In this document: piece after piece, positions 1 through 8,713 of the stretch
How positions within the stretch are numbered: position 1 is the stretch's first letter
Layout of the letters: each line of letters opens with the position of its first letter
Assembly (NCBI GenBank): GCA_016839955.1
Contig: JAEOTI010000497.1
Coordinates: forward strand, 1-20,866
DNA length: 20,866 bases
Source: Candidatus Hodarchaeota archaeon
GTDB lineage: Archaea; Asgardarchaeota; Heimdallarchaeia; Hodarchaeales; YT1-057
Direction of reading: 5' to 3'
The notes under the pieces: model-generated
Databases searched by the model: none
Seen by the model: only the letters and a program-made list of their open reading frames with translations
Told to the model about the DNA's origin: nothing
Translations under genes and position numbers: made by a program

Positions 1-185
1 ATCCAACTGCACCGTTCTAATGGTGGTTCGCCGCGGTCTGTTGAATTCCATAGTAATTAATAATGTCGGCTATTTTAAGAGGGTTCATAACATGGTGAGC
101 TAGATACAAAAAACTTAACGTTTAATCCTTTTTTGATAATCTACCGGAAAGGGAATTACCTCTTGAGGATTTATTAACAGACATA
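1..185. other. Left-edge region without a supported gene
   Basis: No complete gene is visible. On the minus strand a short frame from about 126 down to 19 reads like protein (it contains the stretch IADIINYYGIQQTAANHH) before a TAG stop, and readable sequence continues beyond that stop to the window edge. This may be a relic of a longer gene, but I do not recognise the family. On the plus strand, the frame of the next gene stays open back to a TAA at 123-125, which bears on where that gene starts. Confidence 0.3.
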
Positions 186-878
186 TTGACTAAATGGGAA
201 CAAGATCGCCAAAAAATCGTGTTAAAAAAGATTCAATCAATGAACACAAAGCTCCCAGTTCTCTTCCCAACAAAATTGGAAGGCTGCAAACGAGAGTTAT
301 ACTATATTTATTCCCCGAATTTCAAACGATCTCCAAATATTATTCCTTCTCAAGCGGTTTTTTACTCCATTCCTAATTATATTCACGAAGGGCTTCAGAA
401 GCGAATGAAATTTTTCTTCGGAAATTCAGTTGAAGTTGAAAAAACGATCACAAAAACCTACAAAAGTTTCATACTCCAAGGAAGAATTGATGCACATTTT
501 CCGAATGAAAAAACCATTATTGAAATAAAAACGTTTGTTGCGGGTCCTTACAAAGGATATAAACCTTCAAATCGTGAAATTCAACAACTGACGATTTATA
601 TGGATATGCTTGTTGCAGAGACAGGGTACTTAGTACGAATTGACAGGAAATCGGGCAAGATGAAGGCAACCAAGATTCACAAAGACCCAGATATCATACA
701 TAATGTACATAGCTCATGCCGTAAAATTGTTGATGACATCATAAAACCTGGAAAGATCCCTGAAGCGATATCTGGATTTGGATCGCCTACTAAATGTGAT
801 CAATGTGGGTTTTCAATTGATAATGGTGGGTTTTGTCATCGTAAACTTTCAAAAAACGAAGTTGAAGCGAAAATTTGA
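186..878 (+). CDS. cas4: Cas4-like PD-(D/E)XK nuclease with Fe-S cysteines (solo Cas4)
   Basis: This is probably a RecB-family single-strand DNA exonuclease of the Cas4 type. The nuclease core is visible as G-R-I-D (D102) followed by E113-I-K115, the D...ExK signature. Four cysteines sit where Cas4 proteins hold a 4Fe-4S cluster: C34 in the motif GCKREL near the N-terminus, and C204, C207 and C217 near the C-terminus. The 230-residue length is typical. No cas1, cas2 or repeat array is nearby, so it is a stand-alone Cas4, which occurs in mobile and defence contexts. The only start in this frame is TTG at 186. The frame stays open for another 20 codons upstream (126-185) with protein-like content but no start codon and no well-spaced ribosome binding site. 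The N-terminus could therefore have been lost or shifted. It is convergent with the broken HNH gene, 22 bp away. Confidence 0.75.
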   Translation: MTKWEQDRQKIVLKKIQSMNTKLPVLFPTKLEGCKRELYYIYSPNFKRSPNIIPSQAVFYSIPNYIHEGLQKRMKFFFGNSVEVEKTITKTYKSFILQGRIDAHFPNEKTIIEIKTFVAGPYKGYKPSNREIQQLTIYMDMLVAETGYLVRIDRKSGKMKATKIHKDPDIIHNVHSSCRKIVDDIIKPGKIPEAISGFGSPTKCDQCGFSIDNGGFCHRKLSKNEVEAKI

Positions 879-900
879 AAAGAAAAATAGGTTAGAATGC

Positions 901-1530
901 TCATGGGATTGGGTTTAATTTATTATTGATCTTGATTTTTTCTCTTTCTTTGTGTCTTAGATATTGCCAGAGGGCGCCAATTAAGGTTGAATACTTTAGA
1001 ACATTTATTCCCGTGTATTGATCGGCGTGTGATGATATGTTATTATGTACCCATTCTTTAAACTCCTCGGAAGATAGGATTTTATGATAGTTCTCAAGCT
1101 CCTCCTCGTGATTCAGTTCAAATATTTCAAAAAGCTGTTTTAACTCATCTCCTCTCTTTTTGAGCACTATTTGTCAGTAACCCTTCACCCATTGGAAAAA
1201 TACTTCTGAGGATGAGCAATCTGGTTAGTCGTTATGACATTTTGGGCACATCAAAAAGAAATTAGAAGGATCATTTGTTCCTCCAAGGGATCTAGGGACA
1301 ATATGGCACCTTTGCAAGGGAACTTTATTCCAACATTCGTAAATTTCTTTTATCGAAGGATCTGGAGATTTGACATCATAAGTGGATCCCCACCAAATTC
1401 CACAGACCCAACAAGACGGTTCACCCCAATCAAACCAGATGTCAAGCTCAAGTTGTTCCACAGTTCGGTCTTTCCAGTAATCAAAAATTTTTGATTTTTT
1501 GGGAGGTGTTTTTCTACCAGATTTTACCAA
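901..1530 (-). pseudogene. HNH endonuclease gene broken by two in-frame stops
   Basis: Read on the minus strand from a TTG at 1530, the first 101 codons give a small HNH nuclease. It has a CWVCG zinc-type pair, then RCHIVPRSLGGTNDPSN, then MCPKCHND; the H...N...H layout with CxxC pairs is the family hallmark. The frame then meets TAA at 1225-1227, continues in the same frame as PDCSSSEVFFQWVKGY, meets TGA at 1174-1176, and stays open for about 90 more codons to a stop at 901-903. HNH proteins commonly continue after the last CH with a P-D...FF.W type segment, so the sequence past the first stop looks like the native continuation. The simplest reading is one gene of about 208 codons with two nonsense mutations. 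A truncated but active 101-residue HNH protein, plus a separate small ORF from GTG at 1167, is the alternative. No ribosome binding site supports either start. Confidence 0.7.
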
Positions 1531-1613
1531 TTAAATCACGCAAAACAAGGTATTTTTCCTTCATTCATTATCCAGCTTCAGCCTGTGAATCAATTAAAAT
1601 TAGTACGAGTAAT

Positions 1614-2471
1614 TCAAAAATCTAGAGTTTTTTGATAAGATATCCGCCCTTTCTTTGTTTTGAAAACTCTCGAAAAGATATCCACTACCGTAGCAGGCAT
1701 GGCTTTGTTGATATTTTCTTCAACGATCTGAAAGGTGAATACATCTCGACTTGTCTTTGAGATTGCTATAGCATAGGTCTCTCCAACAATTTTTAGATAT
1801 AACCAATCCCCTTTTTCGATTTTATCTCTTAAAAGCAGTCTATCATTTATTTCTTGAACATCTCGGTCGCTGAAAATATCTTCTGGATGTGTTAGGTATA
1901 TCTTTCCCTCTGATAAATTCGTTCCCGCCTGGATAACATTATATCCATCCTCTAAATATTCTGAAACAAATTGTATCAGCTCATGGTTGTCGAGTGACAC
2001 CAATATAGGGCTTACACCTTTTAAACAGGCAAATGTAATATTTTTGGCGGCTTGGACAAGATCCTGCTCATTCACTCTTCCTTTTAAAGAACAAATTCCC
2101 ATAAGTGGCCTTGAAACGTCGTTAATAAACATCAAAAGGTAGGGCAAACTAATTTTTTGGTCGATCCGTTCCTTTTCGAATATTCCCGTTTGTAAGGCAG
2201 ATAGGATATCCGGTATGGATTGTCTTCGTTCTTCTTTCGCACCCAGGTAGTACCCTACTTGTAAATTATCTACAGAAAAATATGCTTCTGCTGTATGTGT
2301 GTCTTCCGGTCCTAGAGCTGTGGCAATTATCCCATGGGGGAGTAATTCTAAAGGTATTATTCCTTCTCGTGTTATTTCACCTTGGTCCTTGGAAATTTTG
2401 ACGAAACAGGTTTCAGAAATTTCGTTAAATTCTGATAGTCTACCGGGAACAGCAAATATTCGCAATCGCAT
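1614..2471 (-). CDS. Unrecognised 285-residue protein paired with an AAA+ ATPase
   Basis: I do not recognise this family. The protein is soluble-looking, with no signal peptide or membrane segment, and is mixed alpha/beta by eye. It has no obvious nuclease, NTPase or metal motif. Its ATG at 2471 follows the TAG stop of the upstream ATPase gene with no spacing, so the two are almost surely translated from one transcript and may act as a complex. The N-terminal third (MRLRIFAVPGRL onwards) and the centre contain hydrophobic strand-like runs such as SPILVSL. The C-terminal stretch KKGRISYQKT is basic. Its position, back to back with the Argonaute-Wadjet operon, makes a regulatory or sensor role possible, but nothing in the sequence shows this. 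Confidence 0.65.
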   Translation of the reverse strand: MRLRIFAVPGRLSEFNEISETCFVKISKDQGEITREGIIPLELLPHGIIATALGPEDTHTAEAYFSVDNLQVGYYLGAKEERRQSIPDILSALQTGIFEKERIDQKISLPYLLMFINDVSRPLMGICSLKGRVNEQDLVQAAKNITFACLKGVSPILVSLDNHELIQFVSEYLEDGYNVIQAGTNLSEGKIYLTHPEDIFSDRDVQEINDRLLLRDKIEKGDWLYLKIVGETYAIAISKTSRDVFTFQIVEENINKAMPATVVDIFSRVFKTKKGRISYQKTLDF

Positions 2472-3530
2472 CTAGAAATTCTCCATTAGGTTAAGCTCAT
2501 ATTTTATTCGAGTTATCTTATCAAGCTTAAAAACGGTTGTTCGTCCGTGATAGCTCTTAGTAAGAATATTTTTATCTTTGAGTCTCTCAAGATATTTCCA
2601 AGCAAGGTGTCTACTGATATTCAGAGATTTAGCAATTTCTTTCGAAGTTACACCCAATTTTCCCTCCATTAAAATTAATTTTATTATATCACTTATTACA
2701 TCTTGCTCTCGAGATGTTAAATCGAACTCTAATTCTCCAAAAAGATGAAATCTATTAGCAATTTTATTAAATACGTCGATATCGATCGGATTCTGCCTCC
2801 GAATGAAGCCTTCTTCAAATACTTGTCCTAGAAGGTATACCGATAGCCAAGGATTGCCATGACTATGTTCAGCAACTTGTTGGATGATTGATTCATTTAT
2901 TGCCTCGTCATTTCCTCCGTAGGAAAGCCGCGCTTTGATAAGATCTATAATTTCTGAATTTTTTAGTTGGTTCAGCAAAATCCTCCGATCACAATCAACG
3001 TCCTTTTCCAATATAGGCGGCCAAGTAGATAAAATCAATCCAGGGAATGCTCGCCGATGATTAATCCGCATGTTAGATCGATCGATTAAGGTACAATTAT
3101 CAAAGAAAACAACGTCAAACTTATTGTGTTTTATTGGATCTATTTCTTCATCATTATAATCCTCACTGTAAACAGGGCTATCATAGTGAATATCCCAAAA
3201 AATAACTTTAAACTCGGTTTTAGCTAATAAATAAAGGGTATATAATAAACTAGATTTTCCAGAACCCATTGCCCCAACAATCTTCACATGGTAGCTTTCT
3301 TTAAGGTATGAACTCCCACCCACAAATTCTCCGAGTTCAGAAAGAATTTGTTCTCGTCCACGTAACAATTGAATCTCATCGAGCCTTGTAGGAGGATTCA
3401 AAAAAAAGGGATCTCGATTAAAACCATAATATGAAATCCATGAAGCAGATACAGATCCATACTTTTTTGCAGTCGTTTTTCCTCTTTCAAAAGCGTCTTT
3501 CAGCAGTTTTTCGATTTTGTAGTCTGACAA
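2472..3530 (-). CDS. AAA+/STAND-like ATPase with C-terminal winged helix
   Basis: This is a 352-residue P-loop ATPase fused to a DNA-binding domain. The N-terminus carries YYGFNRDPF, a lead-in seen in archaeal Orc1/Cdc6-like and related ATPases. Walker A is GAMGSGKSS (K92). The Walker B-like strand is DVVFFDN (D144), with Asn where a catalytic Glu is usual. The segment LILSTWPP could be a sensor strand, and HSHGNPWLSVYLLG resembles the lid helix of Cdc6 or STAND ATPases. The last 70 or so residues (LTSREQDVISDIIK ... GVTSKEIAKSLNISRHLAWKYLERL) form a clear winged helix-turn-helix. The only start is TTG at 3530, four codons after an in-frame stop, without a good ribosome binding site; a nearly leaderless message is plausible. 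It is transcribed away from the Argonaute operon across a shared control region, so it may regulate that operon. A replication-initiator role is less likely because the Walker B Glu is missing. Confidence 0.75.
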   Translation of the reverse strand: MSDYKIEKLLKDAFERGKTTAKKYGSVSASWISYYGFNRDPFFLNPPTRLDEIQLLRGREQILSELGEFVGGSSYLKESYHVKIVGAMGSGKSSLLYTLYLLAKTEFKVIFWDIHYDSPVYSEDYNDEEIDPIKHNKFDVVFFDNCTLIDRSNMRINHRRAFPGLILSTWPPILEKDVDCDRRILLNQLKNSEIIDLIKARLSYGGNDEAINESIIQQVAEHSHGNPWLSVYLLGQVFEEGFIRRQNPIDIDVFNKIANRFHLFGELEFDLTSREQDVISDIIKLILMEGKLGVTSKEIAKSLNISRHLAWKYLERLKDKNILTKSYHGRTTVFKLDKITRIKYELNLMENF

Positions 3531-3664
3531 TTTTTCTCAATTGATTTTTTCACTTCCAAAGAATTTAAAGGTTACGCATGTTAACAATAGTTACATTTAA
3601 AAAATTAGAAGTTGAATAGGTTACATATGTTACCACCTCAGTGAAAATAAAAAGGAGATTATTA
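3531..3664. promoter_or_regulatory. Divergent control region with repeated near-dyad motif
   Basis: This spacer separates the ATPase gene (minus) from the Argonaute operon (plus). It holds two copies of a 17-bp motif: AGGTTACGCATGTTAAC at 3569-3585 and AGGTTACATATGTTACC at 3618-3634. They match at 14 of 17 positions and start 49 bp apart. The second copy is close to a perfect dyad (GGTxACATATGTxACC). A partial copy, GTTACAT, lies at 3590-3596. AT-rich stretches that could act as archaeal TATA boxes lie at about 3595-3603 (plus) and 3560-3569 (minus). The placement, with one copy near each predicted promoter, suggests binding sites for a regulator acting on both units. The winged-helix ATPase is the nearest candidate. 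Confidence 0.5.
3652..3657 (+). promoter_or_regulatory. Ribosome binding site fixing the Argonaute start
   Basis: AAGGAG lies 7 nt before the ATG at 3665. It shows that translation starts there and not at the in-frame GTG at 3641, which would place the Shine-Dalgarno sequence inside the coding region. Confidence 0.75.
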
Positions 3665-5977
3665 ATGCGATCAAAAAATAGCAAGAAAACAGAAAACAAA
3701 ACAGAAATTATTACAAATCTCTTCATAACGCAAAATCAACCATTTAAATGCTTAAAATGTTCAGTTTATTCATTCCAATGTGCTGAAATATCTTTTGGAC
3801 TTTTACAAGCAGCTGCTAATATCTTAACTTCAAAAGGATTTCCTGCTACTGTCATTGAAAAACAAGTATATTGTATTGGATCTGGGTTCGATATAACAAT
3901 TCGTGGATACGCCTTAAAGTTGAAGGAGAGAAAAATTCTCCAGTCAAGCAATGAAGACGATATATGGAAGTTGCAAAAACTCGCAAATGCAATTTTGGCT
4001 CTTTTAGCTGAAAAAAGTGGATATCACTTAAATGAAGGGAATAAACACTTTGGTGGTCAACCAAATATCATTGGAAACATATCTGTATATTCCGCTTTCG
4101 AAAAAATGGTGTGGGCGACCTCCAACGGAGATATTCTAGTCGCACTAGATGCTGGAATGCGATGGGTACAATATCTTCAAGATGTCCTTACCAATGGACA
4201 AAAACACAGCAAGACGTCGAAGCAATCAATTGAAGAGATGCTGCTAGAATCTTCGGTTCAGTTTCCTACCATTTCAGGTAAATGGCGTGAAGGAAAAGTT
4301 GTTCAAATAATTTGGGAGAAGATCGGAAGCTATGAAATTGATGGACGATCACTACATAAATACTGGTTACAAGAACGGCAAAACTTTCTAAAACGATACA
4401 ATATCACATTAAATCAAGATGATATGCCAATTCTTCTTTTAAATATAGGATACGAGGAGCCTTACAGCTATCCAGCTGGGGTATGCCGACTTGCAATTGA
4501 TTTGACCGATTTACCACACGAAATCTATGATAGAGGAAAGGTAAACAAACCATGGGAGCGGTTTAACGCAATAAAAACGATATCTAATCAATTATTTAAT
4601 AAGAAACTGGATTTTAATGGGTTATCAATAGAATTTGATATACGGCCATTGACTCTAAAGGATCCTCGAGTCAAAGAGATATTTGAGATGGGTGAAGTCT
4701 CCCCTCCCTCAATTGAATTCAAAGATAATCAGTCAATATCTATTATAGATGATCGAGATATAATTAAAGGATTACAACGATTTGGGCCTTACAGCGGATC
4801 TAAAGAGATCAATGTTCACTTTTTCGTACCAAAGTCGTTGAAAGACAAAGTAAGTATCCTCTATGATCAATTTAAACAAGCTATGAGAGAGTTAAATCTT
4901 GGATCTATTATTAAAATCCCAATCAACAACTTTGTGACCGATATACCAGAAGATGGACGACAATATTTTACAGCATGCTTGAGAGGTGCTACAAAAATCA
5001 AGCAAACGAATGGTACGGATTTTGTAGCTGTGATTGTCTTACCCCAAAAAGAAGAAAGTCAGGCATACGGAGATGTTAAACGGGCATTTGGAAGTCTATC
5101 AGTTCCTAGTTTGTGCATGAAAACAGCTACATTCATGAACTTAATTGAAAGAGAGAATTCAAAAAAATTCTATTTACGAAAAATCATTGCAATAAACCTT
5201 TATACACGTATTTTAAAACCAGGTGAAGCTGTTTGGTTATTAAAAAATCCGGCGGGAGGCTTTCCAAAGGATAAAGTGCCATATGTATCAGCAGTTGATA
5301 TGTCTAGGGATCATAAGAGTCGAAGTGAAACAGCTGCAGATATGGTTACATATGATGCATACGGGCGAATCCTTGACCCAGGACAATCAATCAATGCAAA
5401 GGGAGAGTATTTATCATCCGAACTCGTTAAAGATTGGCTCTTTCAAAGAACTGCATCCGCAATAGTCCAAGGAGAATTGATGGACGATGCTTCCTCACCC
5501 ACAGAACTAATTTATCTTCATGATGGAAACTTGAAATGGAATCAAGTTGTAGAGTTCAAGAATGGAGCACAAAAAGCAGTTTCTCAATTGATAGATTCAG
5601 GATTAGTTACCGATGATCTTGGGCTTGTCATTCTCTCCTTGACTAAAAGGGATGTGATTCGGCTATTTGAGCGAAATAATGGTTGGAAGATTAGTAATCC
5701 CCCGAAGGAAATCTATTTGATAGATCGACAGACCGGGGAAGTTCATTTGGCAAGTTCTTCGCCTTTTATAGGCACAACTAATCTAATACGACTACAAATC
5801 AAAGATCAAACCAAGAAAACATTCACTCCTCAAACCTTAGTACGATTCATTAATGATTTACGATATCTGGATGCGGGGAGCCCTTATAACCAACCAAAAT
5901 TGCCTATTGTTTCACATATGGTACATAATAAGGCAAATTTTTCTAGATTTGGAGAAATTTGCTACTTCCCTTATTAA
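3665..5977 (+). CDS. ago: Long prokaryotic Argonaute, predicted catalytic (DEDH)
   Basis: A 770-residue long pAgo, close in length to archaeal Argonautes. It is expected to bind a short nucleic-acid guide and cut complementary DNA or RNA. A PAZ-like region covers about residues 195-255 (WLQERQNFLKRYNITLNQDDMP). The MID domain follows at about 390-530, with the Tyr and Lys of the 5'-phosphate pocket in QAYGDVKRAF. At the position where Gln is usual in that pocket (SLC instead of a TQC-like motif) there is Leu. The PIWI domain contains D545 in SAVDMSRD, the probable glutamate finger E581 in KGEYLS, D620 in YLHDGNL, and H754 in LPIVSHMVHNK, which aligns with the usual LP...H.AD motif. That makes a DEDH tetrad with spacing like the Pyrococcus furiosus enzyme. 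It is the first gene of the nine-gene operon, 69 nt before nurA. The PIWI call is firm; guide and target type cannot be read from sequence. Confidence 0.9.
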   Translation: MRSKNSKKTENKTEIITNLFITQNQPFKCLKCSVYSFQCAEISFGLLQAAANILTSKGFPATVIEKQVYCIGSGFDITIRGYALKLKERKILQSSNEDDIWKLQKLANAILALLAEKSGYHLNEGNKHFGGQPNIIGNISVYSAFEKMVWATSNGDILVALDAGMRWVQYLQDVLTNGQKHSKTSKQSIEEMLLESSVQFPTISGKWREGKVVQIIWEKIGSYEIDGRSLHKYWLQERQNFLKRYNITLNQDDMPILLLNIGYEEPYSYPAGVCRLAIDLTDLPHEIYDRGKVNKPWERFNAIKTISNQLFNKKLDFNGLSIEFDIRPLTLKDPRVKEIFEMGEVSPPSIEFKDNQSISIIDDRDIIKGLQRFGPYSGSKEINVHFFVPKSLKDKVSILYDQFKQAMRELNLGSIIKIPINNFVTDIPEDGRQYFTACLRGATKIKQTNGTDFVAVIVLPQKEESQAYGDVKRAFGSLSVPSLCMKTATFMNLIERENSKKFYLRKIIAINLYTRILKPGEAVWLLKNPAGGFPKDKVPYVSAVDMSRDHKSRSETAADMVTYDAYGRILDPGQSINAKGEYLSSELVKDWLFQRTASAIVQGELMDDASSPTELIYLHDGNLKWNQVVEFKNGAQKAVSQLIDSGLVTDDLGLVILSLTKRDVIRLFERNNGWKISNPPKEIYLIDRQTGEVHLASSSPFIGTTNLIRLQIKDQTKKTFTPQTLVRFINDLRYLDAGSPYNQPKLPIVSHMVHNKANFSRFGEICYFPY

Positions 5978-5999
5978 TAGAGAATCCTTAACATTGAAC

Positions 6000-6023
6000 G
6001 ATCACTGTATTATTGATCAGTGA
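6000..6023 (+). other. Small hairpin between ago and nurA
   Basis: TCACTG at 6002-6007 pairs with CAGTGA at 6018-6023 around a 10-nt loop, and GATCA is repeated directly at 6000 and 6015. No T-run follows, so it is a weak terminator at best. It may instead tune expression of the downstream genes or bind a regulator. This is the largest gap inside the operon (5978-6046). Confidence 0.35.
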
Positions 6024-6046
6024 AAAATTGAAAGAAATGGAATAAA

Positions 6047-7174
6047 ATGTCATACGAATTAAATAGAGCAATTAGCACCCTTGTTGAGGAACTTGACAAA
6101 AATATTCCCGATCGGGATTTCGGACAGCCCTATTTCAGTGACCCTAGATATACTCCATACCCATTGGATCCCAAAAACTTCAAAGAACTAACAGGTAACA
6201 AAATAGCTAAGAAAATCTGCTATATTGATGGTGGAAACCTCGAGATCTTCGGAGGAGCTAACTTTTCCGTGCAGTACAATCGTCTCTATTTTTGTATCTT
6301 TGATGAATATAATAAAAGAGTACTACCACAGACACTTCCAAGTAAAATTGAATTCATATCTGCCACATATGCCAAACGAGAACCAAATGAAATATATTAC
6401 AGCACAATTATGGTTCCAATTACTAATATTCCTAATAACATACTTCCAAAAGCTTCTGATCTAGAATTCAATTCTTTAGATCGAACCATATGTCTTGGAA
6501 TTCGTAGAGCAAACATTTCTCATGTTGGATCGATGACCAGGCGATTTTGTGAGTGGTCGTTTGCCTCTGCCATCTTAAAGAATGAGCTTTCTGCTGGAGA
6601 CATTCTGGTTCGGGACGGATCATTACAAACAGCGATAACCAATGAATCCAAATACTCAGATCATGCCTACGAAATGGCCGAAGAAACAGAAGTCATTCTA
6701 TCCGGATTATCAAAGACTTCAAGCCTGTTTACGAGTACTGGTCTTTCCTTATTAGGTGCCATTGCAGAACTTGCAAATATTTACGAACTTCAACGAAAAG
6801 CCTGGTATTACTATCCAGTGGCACGTAATACCCAACCAGATCACAAGGCGTCTATTTTTGTCGTCAAACTGCATTCGGAATCTGTGTATACCTTTCGTTA
6901 TGAAATTTATCGTGAACAGGCAGAGAATATGAACCAAGAGGAGATTATGGATTTATTGAATTCAATAGCTTACAATTCACGTGATATAGCCTTTCCAGGA
7001 TATCCATATGGGCTGATTGCGGCAGATAAAAACGCTAGGGTGGCTTACCAAGAACTTGAGGGATTTAGAGTAATGTTTTTTTCAGAAATCTCCAAACAGC
7101 AGAAATGGTCAAAATTTGTTCACCATATTAGGACTCAAGACGCACATAGTATTCTAAATGAAATTTTGAGGTGA
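6047..7174 (+). CDS. nurA: NurA-family DNA end-resection nuclease
   Basis: NurA is a 5'-3' nuclease with an RNase H-like fold that works inside the HerA ring during DNA end resection. This 375-residue protein shows the family's N-terminal acidic strand in [13 protein letters not shown] (D61). A second acidic motif is LVRDGSLQ (D190). The C-terminal block [17 protein letters not shown] matches the usual closing GYP...AD/AH segment. The length is normal. ATG at 6047 is preceded by a weak purine-rich sequence. The gene overlaps the herA start by 4 nt (GTGA), the usual sign of coupled NurA-HerA synthesis. In many archaea the order is herA-mre11-rad50-nurA; here nurA comes first, right behind Argonaute. 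A copy dedicated to the island rather than the housekeeping set is possible. Confidence 0.87.
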   Translation: MSYELNRAISTLVEELDKNIPDRDFGQPYFSDPRYTPYPLDPKNFKELTGNKIAKKICYIDGGNLEIFGGANFSVQYNRLYFCIFDEYNKRVLPQTLPSKIEFISATYAKREPNEIYYSTIMVPITNIPNNILPKASDLEFNSLDRTICLGIRRANISHVGSMTRRFCEWSFASAILKNELSAGDILVRDGSLQTAITNESKYSDHAYEMAEETEVILSGLSKTSSLFTSTGLSLLGAIAELANIYELQRKAWYYYPVARNTQPDHKASIFVVKLHSESVYTFRYEIYREQAENMNQEEIMDLLNSIAYNSRDIAFPGYPYGLIAADKNARVAYQELEGFRVMFFSEISKQQKWSKFVHHIRTQDAHSILNEILR

Positions 7175-8709
7175 TTATAATCGTAGAAATTGCCCAAATC
7201 ATTGGAGGAAGCGAAGAAGAAATTTATGCCCGCCAAAAGAGTGATAAAATAATTGAACTCGGCGATCTTCTCGTTTCTGATCTTGAAAGTGAAGGTTATA
7301 TGATCTTAAAAGTGCACAACCTCGAATATGGGGCTCAAATGAACCGGAAGAACCTTGAATTAATTGCAGGGATGAAACTTGAGGGCTATGGCGCAGATCT
7401 AGAATTTATGGAAAAGGAACTCAGAAGTTATGTAATTACCGCTATGCGGGGAGTGGCATATGTTCATGGAGACCAGATAGGGATTCCAAAGATTCTTCCG
7501 AACTTCTTTTCAACAGCAAGACATGCAACAAAGAAGGACTTACAATTTTTAGCAAAACCAGAAAAACCGGCATATTTGGGGCAAGTCAGAAGTGGGACCA
7601 AAATTTTGGATGTTGATGTATTTTTGGATGCAATTGATACATTTAGACATCATATCCTAATTCCGGCAACGACAGGACGAGGAAAAAGCAATCTAGTCAA
7701 AGTGATGATCGGGAGCATTCTCGAAGCAGATTACTGCGCTGCCTTAGTCTTGGATCCACATGACGAATATTATGGTCGAACAGAGAAAGGGTTGAAGGAT
7801 CTTCCAAAAGCAACGGAGAAATTACTCTATTTTAGTCCTTCTCCTCTACCAGGTTCCTACACTCTTACAGTAAATTTAGCGTCTATTAGTCCTTGGCATT
7901 TTACAGGAATTGTGAACTGGACAGATGCCCAAGAAGACGCAATCACACTTTACAATCGCCAACACCGAGAGAACTGGATAGAAGCAATAGTTCGAGGAGA
8001 TCAAATCGAAGGAGTTGCCCCAAGGACATTGGCTGTCTTAAGAAGAAGGATGAATGCTATTTTAGGGGTCTTTTTAGATGAGGAAGGAGTGTTTCAATGC
8101 CGCGGTGAAGTATTTAGCAATAGTAGAGGTGAATCAACGATTATAGACATGGTTGATGCCCTTGAACAAGGAATAAAAATCATCGTAGATACTTCTCGGC
8201 TTTCTGATGATGCGGAACTTCTGATTGGTAGTATTGTTGTCAATGAAATACTCAGGCGGTATAAACACTATAAAACAACTGGAGAACTAACAGAAAAGCC
8301 GGTTGTTACGGTCGTGCTTGAAGAAGCTCCCCGAGTCATTGGAAGTGGAGCCTTAGCGGCGGGATCGAATATCTATGCCACTATTGCTCGAGAAGGCAGA
8401 AAATTTAAAATTGGTCTGACTGCAATCACCCAACTGACAAGTGAAATCCCAAGAACGATCCTAGCTAACATGAACACCAAGATCATTCTTGGAAATGAGA
8501 TGGGGATCGAACGACGAGCTATCCTAGAAAGTGCTCCCCAAGATCTTTCCAAGGATAGTCGGACGATTGCCGGCCTGGATAAAGGGGAGGCGATAGTCAG
8601 TAGTACATTTACCCGTTTTGCCATTCCAATCATGATTCCACTATTTGAGGAGTATCTTCTACAATTTCAGAACGATGAAAAGCCTGGAAAAACTACATTC
8701 ATTGGGTGA
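7171..8709 (+). CDS. herA: HerA hexameric DNA translocase
   Basis: HerA is an FtsK/VirB4-related hexameric ATPase that pumps double-stranded DNA and feeds NurA. This 512-residue protein has an N-terminal HAS-barrel-like region (about 1-150). The P-loop is ATTGRGKSN, ending at K172-S173, with Ala at the first P-loop position where Gly is usual (A166). The Walker B block is [11 protein letters not shown] (D195). Later ASCE features include [14 protein letters not shown] and the strand-sensor region [21 protein letters not shown], typical of HerA. Translation starts with GTG at 7171, inside the last codons of nurA. The stop is 4 nt before mre11. Bacterial defence systems pair HerA with other effectors such as Sir2 or DUF4297, but the partner here is plainly NurA. 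Confidence 0.9.
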   Translation: MIIIVEIAQIIGGSEEEIYARQKSDKIIELGDLLVSDLESEGYMILKVHNLEYGAQMNRKNLELIAGMKLEGYGADLEFMEKELRSYVITAMRGVAYVHGDQIGIPKILPNFFSTARHATKKDLQFLAKPEKPAYLGQVRSGTKILDVDVFLDAIDTFRHHILIPATTGRGKSNLVKVMIGSILEADYCAALVLDPHDEYYGRTEKGLKDLPKATEKLLYFSPSPLPGSYTLTVNLASISPWHFTGIVNWTDAQEDAITLYNRQHRENWIEAIVRGDQIEGVAPRTLAVLRRRMNAILGVFLDEEGVFQCRGEVFSNSRGESTIIDMVDALEQGIKIIVDTSRLSDDAELLIGSIVVNEILRRYKHYKTTGELTEKPVVTVVLEEAPRVIGSGALAAGSNIYATIAREGRKFKIGLTAITQLTSEIPRTILANMNTKIILGNEMGIERRAILESAPQDLSKDSRTIAGLDKGEAIVSSTFTRFAIPIMIPLFEEYLLQFQNDEKPGKTTFIG

Positions 8710-8713
8710 GTTC

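Noticed and set aside
901..1530. Stop-codon recoding (for example selenocysteine at the TGA) in the HNH gene
   Set aside because: There is also an in-frame TAA, no SECIS-like element was seen, and the other genes here use TAA, TGA and TAG as ordinary stops. Nonsense mutation is simpler.
2472..3530. Orc1/Cdc6 replication initiator with an adjacent origin
   Set aside because: The Walker B Glu is absent, and the nearby repeats are short and too few for a clear origin recognition box array.
3641..3664. GTG start at 3641 for Argonaute
   Set aside because: The AAGGAG ribosome binding site lies downstream of this GTG and serves the ATG at 3665.
5341..5356. Operator-like GGTTACATATG inside the Argonaute gene
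   Set aside because: It matches part of the control-region motif but lies in coding sequence without the rest of the dyad; chance is likely.
8645..8713. Longer Mre11 starting inside herA
   Set aside because: It would add 23 residues without family similarity and overlap herA by 65 nt; the ATG at 8714 begins right before the phosphoesterase fold.
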